Positions 10,601-20,225 of a stretch of DNA of 40,000 nt are shown here, in pieces. The DNA lies in contig RPFO01001895.1 in the NCBI GenBank assembly GCA_009746045.1, forward strand, positions 22,501 through 62,500, in the 5' to 3' direction. Numbering within the stretch: the first letter of the stretch is position 1; each line of letters starts with the position of its first letter. Position numbers and translations under genes: made by a program. The notes beneath the pieces were generated by a model. The model was not told the origin of the DNA. It made no database searches and saw only the letters and a list, made by a program, of their open reading frames with translations. The stretch is from Mesostigma viride. Its lineage: Eukaryota; Streptophyta; Mesostigmatophyceae; Mesostigmatales; Mesostigmataceae.

Positions 10601-12021
10601 GTGGTGGGGTGGGGGTGGAGCGAGTGTTCGTGTGAGTGCGTGTGTGTGTGTGTTGGTTCATTAGAAAGGCAGTTAGACAACCAAATTACGTAGAGGAGTT
10701 ATACAACCAAATTATGCATGAATGTGCGTGTTTGTGTTATAATGCAGGCGGGTGAGAAATCATAGTAGTAAAACCGAATAAGTATAATAACAAGGGACAT
10801 GAAGCATGCATGCATGACAGGGTGCATCAGATAAGGTGATGTGCAGAATGATAGAGTGACATATAAAACAATATAGCGACCAATAGGCCAGTATGGCGAT
10901 ATGCAGACAGATAGGGTGACATACAGAGAGGTGTAGTGACATACAGACAGGCAACCCACCAAATGTCTTAAGCTGGCCTTGATGGGTGTTGGTGGGTGCA
11001 CACCAGTACGAAAGCACACACCACACACAAAAGCACCCTTACACGAGGCCGCACGGAAAAACAATTTATGAAACCCCCCGGAATAGACTGAAGGGGGGTG
11101 GCCCCTGACGTGGGATCACTGTATATATCAAACGAGCACAGGTATCAAGTCTAATAATAGCCGCCTAATAGAGCCGCGTGGGACTTGACTGTGTCAGTGC
11201 CTTACTGTGCTGAGACGCAGGACATGATAAGTGCAGTTTGTGCACTCCACATACGCAGACACGCGGACCTGACCAAAAGCTCAATACCTCCACTACCCTG
11301 AAACCACACATTGCACTCTGCCTGTTAAAGACAAGTTCGATATGTCCTTGAACAGCTGGCCAAATAGGCCCGCAGAAAATCGGCCTGAGAGGAACTCGCC
11401 AAGAATGGCTTTGATTTCCTAGATGCGGAATGACGCCGTTGAGCCACGCAACAATGCGCGCAAACACCGTTGGTAAAAAGGTGCGGAGCTGACAACACGG
11501 GCCACGCTCGCTATGCGGACATAGGTCTCACGGATGCCCTTAATACATTGCAATGTCTAGTACCCGTTTAAAAACTAACGACTTGAAGCCACATTGCCCG
11601 TTCTCTCCCAGTACGCATCGCATATGCAAGCTCCAAACCGACCAGCAACCCACCGGTTGCCTTGACTCGACCACCGTACAACGACACCGAAGGAAAAGGG
11701 CAGACGAGTCTTCCTGCAATAAAGTTATCTACCGCGTATGACTACTGCCACATGCAAGGCAGAAATGACTGAACAACGGAATATGTAAATGGGGTGAATG
11801 CTTGCAAGGGGTTGTACATGAGTAAGCTGCACGTCAGGGATAACGGTAGCGGCTAGACAAGTCCTTCCCGTACCTTCGGCCTCGTTGCCCACAAGCACGT
11901 CATCCCCTGATGCCACATGTTTCCACTGGAATTCATCCCAGACGAGGCCCTTCTTCTTCACTTTCCCCGAACGGTCTGCCAAGCCCTCAGACTTGCGTTT
12001 TCTGGGCTTTATCGTCGGCAT
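1606..12021 (-). CDS. MAK5: MAK5/DDX24-type DEAD-box ATP-dependent RNA helicase (11 exons, C-terminus possibly open)
   Basis: Seen: exons on the minus strand at 12021-11874, 10577-9412, 8294-8177, 7949-7864, 7231-7055, 6503-5710, 5261-5084, 4464-4342, 3559-3443, 2782-2672 and 1707-1606; phases agree and sum to 1040 codons. All introns are GT-AG; the donor after 4342 (GTTCGT) is weak. Motifs: Q (F419...Q426, as APLPIQ with Leu where Thr is usual), I AQTGSGKT (444-451), Ia PTRELA (499-504), Ib GG (527-528) and TPGR (548-551), II DEAD (575-578), III SAT (756-758), IV FCNA (854-857), V ARGID (909-913), [10 protein letters not shown] (934-941). Residues 51-400 are K/G/Q-rich; ~600-748 is an acidic then basic insert between motifs II and III. 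Start: the Met before PTIKPRKRK; an in-frame Met lies 20 codons upstream. Family knowledge: nucleolar helicase for 60S subunit assembly. The N-terminal WDEFQWKHV...LEELD block and C-terminal LPEFPVD block match MAK5/DDX24. If the last donor is not used, the frame ends at a TAG at 1584-1582. Confidence 0.92.
1920..1998 (-). repeat. Dispersed ~75-bp repeat family, copy 1 (inverted)
   Basis: Reverse complement of the core at 18311-18388, starting TGAGACAACCAGCGCAGGCC on the plus strand. It lies in the helicase intron between exons 10 and 11. Confidence 0.7.
2403..2489. repeat. Tandem repeat, 29 bp x 3
   Basis: Units at 2403, 2432 and 2461 begin CCCTCTTATACTTGC and differ by one base in the last. 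They lie in the helicase intron between exons 10 and 11. Confidence 0.9.
2588..2660. repeat. (CCCCT)n pentanucleotide tract next to a splice donor
   Basis: About 14 CCCCT units. On the coding (minus) strand this is (GAGGG)n beginning about 11 nt inside the intron after helicase exon 10 (donor at 2671). G-runs near a donor are known splicing enhancers in other eukaryotes; whether that applies here is inference. Confidence 0.85.
3793..4182. repeat. Tandem repeat, 38 bp x ~10
   Basis: Units recur every 38 bp (for example 3814, 3852, 3890, 3928) and contain CCCGTTGATATTTACTAAC followed by a TTTGAATAGGATTG block. The array lies in the helicase intron between exons 8 and 9. The TACTAAC string is on the strand opposite to the gene, so it is not a branch point for it. 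Confidence 0.9.
8823..8985. repeat. Degenerate ~30-bp tandem repeat in a helicase intron
   Basis: Five to six units of the type CAAGTGATAAAGTTTGCACA recur between 8823 and 8985 with growing divergence. They sit in the intron between exons 2 and 3. Confidence 0.75.
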
Positions 12022-12846
12022 GGCGACGGTCCGGGCAACACCACTAAGCCGTGCGTGACGTGCTGGGCTTTCGGGAATCAATCAACCTGGGTATCACGCT
12101 CTAGAGATGCTTTCATGGTAAGCATATTGACGGCAGACATGCTCTCCCTCACGACGATTCGCTGCCATGACCCCTTTTTGCTAACATGTCGCACGTAAAT
12201 ATTACGGTAAAAAGGCTGCGCCCATGTGTACCGCCACCGCGCCGGTTTCCTGGAATTTTCCTGCGAATGCTGTCCAGTTTGTCGTGCCACTGGCGGCCCG
12301 GGAGCATGCTTGGGACTTGGACCAACTTCCCCGAGTTCAGCACCGATTTACTAGGAATGCTACAGTACCGCGCGAGTGTACATATTTGAACGGCAGGGAC
12401 CAGAGGGCGGGCCGCCAGCTCGGATCGCGCTGATGCTGTTTGTGATCCTGTATTTCCGTCAGCCACAGCCACCCGAAAGCTGCCCTGGCCGGGCATATGC
12501 TCACGTTCGCTCGCACCAAAAAACTGATGGCTGACAAGAGTTGTGAGCCATCAGTTTCAGCAGTTACTGCCCGCCATAATCAGCCTCCTTTTGCAACGCT
12601 GGGTAGCGTGTGAGCGACGAGTAGGAGGGCAGCAACAGCTATTCGTGCGCGGCCTAACTGATACGTTGACAGGGTACCTCTGTTCGACGCTGTTAGGGAT
12701 TAGCTTCGGTGAATTTGTGCCTTCTGAAGCCTTTTGCGTTGCAGTCGGCTTGCAGTTGCTGGTTTCTAGCAGCGCTCTACCCAACCCCCTTAATTATTCA
12801 GGAGAAGCAGTAGCTTCTCCTTTTACCTCCGAAAACGCATAAAGCA
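12022..12846. promoter_or_regulatory. Divergent intergenic region between helicase and pyrophosphatase
   Basis: This stretch separates the minus-strand helicase start (12021) from the plus-strand pyrophosphatase start (12847), so it should hold both promoters and 5' UTRs. I see no clear TATA box at a sensible distance. A pyrophosphatase leader or transit-peptide exon could also lie here: the frame upstream of 12847 is open back to a TAG at 12811-12813, whose AG could itself be an acceptor. The open frame at 12543-12842 is not in the right frame to extend the enzyme and has no recognisable domain. Confidence 0.45.
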
Positions 12847-15800
12847 ATGAGTCGCGCGGCCGGACATCCATGGCACGATCTGGAGATCGGTGGGTGCATT
12901 GCATTTTGTAGTGGACAACATGGGCGCGCACAGTCCTATGTATTTTTTTATTCTGATGTCGATCGGAAAGCATCGGCGGTCCTTGCTACCTCGGGCAATT
13001 CACAATTGCACCACCTAAAGTCTACTCACATCACAGTGCGTTGTGTCTTTCATTCACTCGCGTTGTCGCGTGTGCCAATCGTAATGGGCGATAATAATGG
13101 GTCGCAGGTGCGAAGGCCCCGAACATCGTCAATGTGGTAAGTAAGCGTTCCGCCCGCTTGGTCAAAGAAATGCCACGTGCCTGTGCTACATTGACGAAGC
13201 TATCCGCTCTATCTTTCATGCGCCCCATTCCGCTGTCGGCGGTTCAATGCTTCCGATTTAATTTTCGGTTTTTCGGGGGTTCGGAGCTTATCTGGGTGCC
13301 TGATATGCCTATTCTTGTGCATCGCGATACGTTCCCGACGACGCACCCTAGGTTATCGAAATCCCCAAGGGCAGCAAGGTCAAGTATGAGCTGGACAAGA
13401 AGACCGGCATGATGAAGGTGTGTCTGCCAGTACAAAGCTACAAGTGCAATCTGTGAATTGATCGCTTGATGTCCGCCCTTGGTTAAAAGATATCCTGTGC
13501 CTCCTTGCCGCTGCCTCCCCGTGGGCAGATATGAGCAAGGTAGAGATGCGGGGTGGGGTGGGGTTGGAGAAGGGAAGAATGGGAGGGGAGGGTTTTTAAA
13601 AGGAGAACACTAGATGTGGAATGCGGGTGAATCAGAATTCAGGTAGATCTGGTTGAAGATGCAGAAATTGTCGGAAATGTCTCGTTTGTGTTCCAATGTG
13701 CCTTTGGGGGGGGGGAGGCCTCTGCCAACTAGCAAGAAATGGTATGGTGCTCAGCCATATTATCCACTAAGCCAGCCATATGATTAGGGAATTCGGGGTG
13801 CCTCTAGCTGAGTTATGAGGGAAAAACTATAACGATGTCAGTCCATAATAAAATTCACATGTCCCACAAGTTTTAGTCCCTGTGTTCGTTGCTCCCACGT
13901 TCATCCCCCCCCCCCTCACTGCCAGGTGGACCGCGTGCTCTCCTCGCCGGTGGCGTTACCCCTTACTTGCTCACCCTCTCATCCCATGCCTCACCCTTCT
14001 GCTCGTTGCTCCCGCATCCCTTCCCTCCCCCCTCCCACCAGGTGGACCGCGTGCTGTACTCGTCGGTGGTCTACCCCCACAACTACGGCTTCATCCCCCG
14101 CACGCTCTGCGACGACAACGATCCTCTGGACGTGCTGGTGCTCATGCAGGTGAGGCGATGGGGCCTTGGGGGGGGGCAAAAATCTGCTTGGGGGTGTTAT
14201 AATCTATGCTTGTAACTGAAGTGCTTGTTACTGAAGTGCCTGTTACTGGAGTGCCTGTTACTGGAGGTGAGTGCAAAGGCAGGGGTTAGGGAGCTCCTTG
14301 ATGTGCTCGGGGTCTTGCAGGTGAGGTACTTGATAGAGGAAGAGGACATGGTGGGAGAAGTCAGGGGCTATGGATGGAGAAGGGGTGGTAGTAATTAGTG
14401 AGAACCTCTTAATTATGAGAACCTCTTAACAATGACAACTGTCTACGGTTGCTCTGGTGACTACGGAGGAGGGGGGGGGGGGAAGAGAGAGAGACAGTTA
14501 CAGGAGGAAGAGGGGGAGTGAGACAGGTGGGATAATGGAAGCGGAAGCTTCTAATGGATTCATTTCCTTCTGTTTGTTTGAAAAGAAATATGTGACCTGC
14601 CTCCACGATGTTACCTAATGTTGTGTTTTCGAAGCTGCTGCGGATCCTTTCAATGGCCTTTCCCTATCTTTCTTCCCCTATCTCTCTTCCCCGATCTCTT
14701 TTTACCTATTCTAATTTGTTGGAATAGATATTCTGGCTTTAGACATGTAAACATCTGTCCGGCATTATGCCGTTTCTTCCAATAGAAACCTGCCGCTCAT
14801 CACCCCCAGGCCACCCCCTTGTTCGGGGTGACTTTCACCCCAGGCTACCTCCAGGCCACCTCCGTTAAGTCCCCGGCACCGTTCTGCCCCACAGCGCTGA
14901 CACCCCTTCCCAACCTCGTTCCAACTTTGCACACCTTCCCCGTCTCCTCGGTGCTCCCCCCCCCTGCCAGGAGCCCATCTCCACGGGTGCATTCTTGCGC
15001 GCAAAGCCCATCGGTCTCATGCCTATGATTGACCAGGTAAATAGGGAGGGCTCTCATGCCTATGGTTGACCAGGTAAATAGGGCGGGCTCTCATGCATAT
15101 GATTGACCAGGTCAATAGGGAGGGCTCTCATGCCTATGGTTGACTAGGTAAATAGGGAGGGCTCTCAGGCCTATGGTTGACCAGGTAAATTGGGAGGGCT
15201 CTCATGCCTATGGTTGACCAGGTAAATAGGGAGGGCCCTCATGCCTATGATTGACCAGGTAAGGGGGCATGAACCTACGAGTGACCAGGTGAATAGGTCA
15301 TGCGCGTGATTGACCAGGTAAGGGGCACATGAACCTATGGTTGACCAGGTGAGTAGGTTTTGCACTTGATTGACCAGGTAAGGGGCACATGAACCTATGG
15401 TTGACCAGGTGAATAGGTCATGCGCGTGATTGACCAGGTAAGGGGCACATGAACCTATGGTTGACCAGGTGAATAGGTCATGCGCGTGATTGACCAGGTA
15501 AGGGGCACATGAACCTATGGTTGACCAGGTGAATAGGTCATGCGCGTGATTGACCAGGTAAGGGGCACATGAACCTATGGTTGACCAGGTTAATAGGTCA
15601 TGCGCGTGATTGACCAGGTAAGGGGCACATGAACCTATGGTTGACCAGGTGAGTAGGTTTTGCACTTGATTGACCAGGGGCGCATGCATGTGGGCGTGGA
15701 ATGGGTCAGGTGCGCAGTGAGTGATTGATAGTCAAGCTACCTGTTGATGGATCCATGATCTGTAGGAGGTAGGAGCCGAGTGAACAGGTTGCGCTTGGAC

Positions 15801-18800
15801 GGACAAGGTAGGTGAAAGGGGGTTGGCTTGCGATTGTGTTGTTGGGGCATCTGTCTCCCTCACTCACCCCTCACGTTCAACCTGTGCTGTTGGGCCCCCC
15901 CGGCCCGTCCTCCCCCTTGCCCGCGCTGCTTCTTGCCTGCCACCCTGCAGGGTGAGGCGGATGACAAGATCATCAGCGTCTGCGCGGACGATCCCGATTT
16001 CGCGCACGTGAACAGCATCGACGACCTGGGGCCCCACCGGCTGCTCGAAATCCGGCGCTTCTTTGAGGACTGTATCCTCGTACAGATTATAATGTACTTA
16101 ACTTTTACGTGCCTGCTTATCAACTCAGGCATGTCTGGTTAGTATTTACTTTTTTTTTAGGACCTTATCCTTGCTATCTTCACCCTTTTCTCACCCGTTA
16201 CCCACACTTTATTTGCCTGACTAGCTACATACCTGCTGGTGCACGTCTGGCTAGTAGTCGCTTCTTTGAAGAATGCATCCTTGCAGAAGTATTCCACCAT
16301 TTCAGCGCCGATGTACGTACAAGTTTTGGATGCCACCAAAGCAAACAGTGGCACCTGCCTGTTCTATTCAGTGCAGTCACTTTATCTTATGTAACGCGAT
16401 CCATCGCACACATACCCACAGTTTCTCTCGCGCGCATTCATCTCTTTTAAAGTAAGTATCTCTGTTGCACATGCGCTGTATTTTTTACTGGGGGGGGGTT
16501 GCTCAGTTTCAGTTTGTGGACGTCAGTGTGAGGGATCGCTGCACATGCCGTGTTCCTTAACCGTGTCGAGTTTTCTCTTCCTGGTCGACCAGACAAGAAG
16601 CTTGAGCGCAAGGAGGTGAAGGTCAACGAGTTCCTGGGCCCTGTGGAGGCGGTGAAGGCAGTCAAGGATGCCATGTGAGTGCTTCACTCCAATACAACTT
16701 AATTGATAATACTGACGTTTAATTTAGGTTCCATATATCACGGTCAAGGCCGTCATTGACCCCATGCGAGTGCTTTACCCTTGTTTAGTCTAAGTATAGT
16801 TTTGTTCACATTTTATATGTCACGGTGAAGGCCGTCAAGGATGCCGTGTAAGTTTTGGAAATATTTGTGCTTAAATTACATGTTGTTTGACATCCTCATC
16901 GGCCGTGTGACCATGTAGATGTCCACGATGCCATGTGAATGTGTTTCCGTGGTGTGATCGAATATGCTTGCCTTCACGTTCTGTCTGTCACGGTGAAGAG
17001 TTTTCCAGGTAAGTGTCTTCATACTGCTGTGTTCTTATGTATATATATACATATACAGAGAGAGATACTGCTGTGTTCTCATGTATATATATACATATAC
17101 AGAGAGAGATACTGCTATGTTCTTATGTATATACAAGCTTTGCGGGCTTCGCCTGCGACATTGGAGCTCGTACTCTTTGTGGCCGGTCCCCGGCCAGGGA
17201 GCCCCGGCTAGGGATTGCGTGACACCACGTACCGCCGCCGAGGGCCAGGTGGCGCTAGCCTCGCCAAGAAGCGCGCGCTAGCTTTAGGGTTTCGACCACA
17301 AGATTCATGGAGGTTGGCAAAAGGGTGGAGAAAAAAAAACCGAGAAAAATGCAAGGGCCAGGTAGCCTCGAACCCGGAACCATTCGTTTCAAACTCGTGA
17401 TGGAGTGTGCCTTGGCGCCTGAAGTCTACGCAACCAAACTTCGTTGAAGTTGCACAATATGTATATTGCTATTAAGGGACAAATTGCGAGTGGACGGAGC
17501 TCGCGAACTACGTCTTGCGGAGTTCAACTAGCTCCGGATTGACTGCTACCCCTGCACGGGAGCGCGATGCGCGCGGGGATGAGTGACCTCGCCGCAGACA
17601 GCAGGGAAAAATCGCTTACAGGCGGTGGAGCAGAGGAAAATCCACGTGTGAGCTTCCTGCGCGTTTGTAACGGGATTTCCTTAACAGAAAGTTTGGTCCA
17701 ACAGCCCAAAAGTTTGCGACGGTTATATCTGGAGCTCGCGAACACAGGACATCGCAAAGTTTGGCTCCTGCTGCAATCTGGGCATACGGACCTCTGCCAA
17801 ATGGCTCATCTGGATGTAACGCCCAAAAACCGTGATAATATGGACGCCGTGGTTTGACCTTTTCGTGCTTGGTCGCAACGAAATTTCGCGCAGCTCATTC
17901 GTCAAGCGGACTGTAAGTCGCGCCGCTGAGTGGCTGGAGCCGAAAGCCGTTCGAAAGAGTGTTAGCTAAAATTGTGCCAAGGCTGCGTTTTACAAATTTT
18001 AGTATATATGTTGATACATATACAGAGAGAGATTCTACTACTAGTAGAAGTTTTTCCCTTCATGTTTCAGTTTTGTTGAGATACATCGTGAAGGCTGTCA
18101 AGACCTCAGGAGCTTCTAACTCATTTTCTTTTTCAGTTTAAGTCACATACCGCATGATGTTCCCATTGGCAGTACGACCAGATAGTCCTTAGATATCGTT
18201 GGGTGTTCCTGTAGAGAGGTGGCATGTTTCTCATGTTTCTCCTAGTATACTTGCACGCCTGATATCTCAAAGAGACGACATCTAATTATATCTTTGAACA
18301 ATCGACGCACGCCAATCGCGTAACAGCAGGCTCGACCGTGGTCCGGATTCTCCAGATTTCTGGCCTGCGCTGCTTGTCTCGTTGATACAATATTTTGTTG
18401 TTTCGTTTGATACAGCCGGCAAAGATTCCCAGTGCAAGCTGAAGACAGCCCTGTAGTCGGCTTCATTGTGGCTACCAAGTTTGTTGCATTTGTTGCTATT
18501 CCCTTGAACCTAACCGAGGGCCTTGAAGTGTGAATGTCACTGCTGGGCAGTGAACGATGTCTTCAAGGTATATACATATAAGGATTGTCTCCTTGATAAG
18601 TATATATAGATGTGTGTGACCGATGTCTTCAAGGTATGGACAGGCAATGCCTCGTGCAGTTAATGGAGTCAAATATCTTGGGATTAGTGCTTCTTTGGCT
18701 TTGAAACTCTCCCAGCTATCCCAGCTATCCCAGCTATCACGTAGTGTTGAAGACAACAATGGGTATGAAATTCTGGCTTGCTTACTTTGGACCCGTTTGC

Positions 18801-18891
18801 TCATGGTTGCCATGCCATGCTTGACGGTTTTTCTTTGAAAATCTGCAGGGACTTGTACGGCAACTGGATTGTCAAGCAGCTGCAATCGTGA
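12847..18891 (+). CDS. PPA: Soluble inorganic pyrophosphatase, family I, plant/algal type (8 exons, 185 aa)
   Basis: Hydrolyses pyrophosphate to two phosphates with Mg2+, pulling biosynthetic reactions forward. Seen: exons 12847-12889, 13108-13136, 13352-13417, 14042-14149, 14971-15036, 15951-16071, 16593-16674 and 18849-18891 join in frame, 558 nt including TGA; all introns are GT-AG. The protein opens with HPWHDLEIG and has [40 protein letters not shown] and FFEDYKK. By family alignment the active-site residues are E27, K35, E37, R49, Y61, D71, D73, D76, D103, D108, K110, Y145 and K146; Y145 is split across the exon 6/7 junction. Plant homologues run about 210 aa, so only the N-terminal tail is shorter. 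The chosen Met is the only one in the open frame after the TAG at 12811; an upstream leader exon remains possible, so cytosolic versus organellar location is undecided. Introns carry many decayed copies of exon edges. Confidence 0.95.
15017..15680 (+). repeat. Minisatellite built from the exon 5 / donor junction of the pyrophosphatase
   Basis: The end of exon 5 (CTCATGCCTATGATTGACCAG less one base, then GTAAAT) is repeated down the intron. About six further 35-bp units follow, then about seven 60-bp dimeric units to 15677. TGACCAG (once TGACTAG) directly precedes GT in the true donor and in 19 further copies; the final copy has GGGG instead. The last 420 bp are very regular with a 60-bp period. 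Confidence 0.92.
17022..17134. repeat. Tandem repeat, 44 bp x 2.5, in pyrophosphatase intron 7
   Basis: Units at 17022, 17066 and 17110 begin TACTGCTGTGTTCT (TACTGCTATG in the third) and contain a TATATATATACATATACAGA stretch. A displaced partial unit recurs at about 18003-18035, after some 870 bp of unrelated DNA. Confidence 0.85.
17135..18000. other. Candidate insertion within pyrophosphatase intron 7
   Basis: This block interrupts the 44-bp tandem repeat and differs in base composition from the AT-rich intron on either side. It has no long open frame, no clear terminal repeats and no recognised domain. At 17340-17450 the minus strand holds a GGTTCGAGGC string like a tRNA B box, but no cloverleaf forms. 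It may be an old mobile-element copy. Confidence 0.4.
18311..18388 (+). repeat. Dispersed ~75-bp repeat family, copy 2
   Basis: The core GGTCCGGATTCTC...GATTTCTGGCCTGCGCT is shared by four places: 1920-1998 (inverted, helicase intron), here (pyrophosphatase intron), 23921-23996 and 32209-32292. The copies differ by point changes and short gaps. It may be a SINE or MITE fragment; I see no terminal repeats. Confidence 0.75.
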
Positions 18892-19087
18892 GGAGGCGTA
18901 TGTGGGCACTTGTTTACACAGCCACAGCTGGCCCCCTTCATTCTGAAGCATGCTGCCACAAGGCGATTTGTCATATGTACAGGCCTATGTTGTTAGCTGA
19001 AGATTACGGACCACGTTTTGTCCACGTATGCTGTGCGTACCTAATTTTATATGACAATGGTATATAGTCCGCCGGTTCTTCTTGGCT

Positions 19088-19120
19088 TGTAACTGTACTC
19101 TAAGAGCACAGTTGCTGTAA
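19088..19120 (+). terminator. Candidate poly(A) signals (TGTAA) of the pyrophosphatase gene
   Basis: TGTAA occurs at 19088-19092 and 19116-19120, about 200-230 nt after the stop codon at 18889-18891; a T-run follows the second. TGTAA is the usual polyadenylation signal in chlorophyte algae. The spacing is plausible but no transcript end can be seen here. Confidence 0.45.
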
Positions 19121-19476
19121 TTTTTTGCTAGCTGTTAGATGGACAGTTATTGGCAAAGTAATTGCCTCATTGATGCCGACGGTGGGATTCTCTCACTGAT
19201 ATCATTCGGGATTGGTGTGGTGAGCTTCCGCATGGCTCCATCCTGTTCTGGGATGTGGATTTTGGCCCCTGCATTCAGCTACAAGATCAAAGCTGGCGGG
19301 CTCAAAACATTCTTGTTCGTTTTCGTACCGTCTTTGTCCCTCATATGTGGCAAGTAAGTTAAAAGTTAGTACTTGCGTGTCATGCGCATGGGCATGCCAC
19401 GGAGTGCTGTTAAGTGAGACAACTATGCTAATCTCATTAGAAAAATAACACAAAAGTTACAAATATTGTCTGCTCG

Positions 19477-20135
19477 ATTTTACCCCGACTAGGTTGTCGC
19501 CGGTTCTCAAATTGTCAAATTGTCAAAATTGTCACTTCATTCACGCCGGCGGACTACCTACGGACTAGGTACCTGCGGACTGCTTGACGCGGAGTCGCCG
19601 GGCCTCAAGTTCTGTAACTTACCAAACTCGCCGCGAGGAGCCGCCGCGCTATTTTCTACTTCTTTTTGTGCATGGCTTGCGGTGGGTTCATCGACGAGCA
19701 TCGACGGTGCAATCCGACAGCGAAGAGTAAGTTCACCACAGCACAGCGCGACGCAATGGCTCTTTTCCATGTACAACGTGAGATGCAAAGTCCGCAACGC
19801 TGACCGGAAGTTCCGTCCAACACCATCGTACAGTACTACCAGTCAACCTCTTCTCTGCATTTTAGCCGTCTAATCAGGGTCGAATGCGCAATTGATCTTG
19901 AAACGTCTCCGTTCGTCTCCGGGACACTTCCGCGACTTATAGGTACTCAGTTCCGTCACCCTTGACATGTTGTCGTACAATACTACAAATTCACGCCAAT
20001 AGAAATTCGCGTCCGAACATATATCTCGATAGAGTCATGCCTCTTATTTAATTTCAAGGTACCTCTTAATTAATCTCGGCCCCCGCCCTCCAACAATTTG
20101 ACAATTTGACAAATAGAGCCAATTTTACCCCGACT
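19477..20135. mobile_element. Candidate TIR (MITE-like) element with flanking direct repeats
   Basis: ATTTTACCCCGACT occurs directly repeated at 19477-19490 and 20122-20135. Just inside are inverted arms: TCAAATTGTCAAATTGTC near 19507 and ACAATTTGACAATTTGACAA near 20094-20113. The interior (about 570 bp) has no recognisable transposase. The direct repeats are longer than a typical target-site duplication and sit 8-17 bp outside the arms, so the exact ends are uncertain. Confidence 0.45.
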
Positions 20136-20144
20136 GCCCCAACC

Positions 20145-20225
20145 ATATAGTCGCTCAGGAGACGTCTGTCCTATAGTCAGCAAAAGTGGGTGCGAGAGGT
20201 CCCCAGTTCGATTCCGGCCTGGATT
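20145..20225 (+). other. tRNA-derived (SINE-like) sequence, degenerate
   Basis: A B-box-like GTTCGATTCC lies at about 20205 in the setting GAGAGGTCCCCAGTTCGATT, with a loose A-box-like TAGTCGCTCAGG about 50 bp upstream. The T-arm does not pair properly, so this is not a working tRNA. Confidence 0.3.

Noticed and set aside
15240-15680. CRISPR-like regular array
   Set aside because: Units are contiguous 60-bp dimers without unique spacers, lie in a spliced intron and derive from the exon edge.
15171-15689. 172-codon minus-strand frame of repeated [12 protein letters not shown] type
   Set aside because: Shadow of the 30/60-bp donor minisatellite on the opposite strand.
17340-17450. tRNA gene on the minus strand (GGTTCGAGGC)
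   Set aside because: T-arm and D-arm do not pair and the candidate anticodon loop has 6 nt; at best a tRNA-derived relic.
19139-19357. 72-codon frame with hydrophobic segments
   Set aside because: No homology recognised, no splice partner, lies in the 3' flank of the pyrophosphatase.
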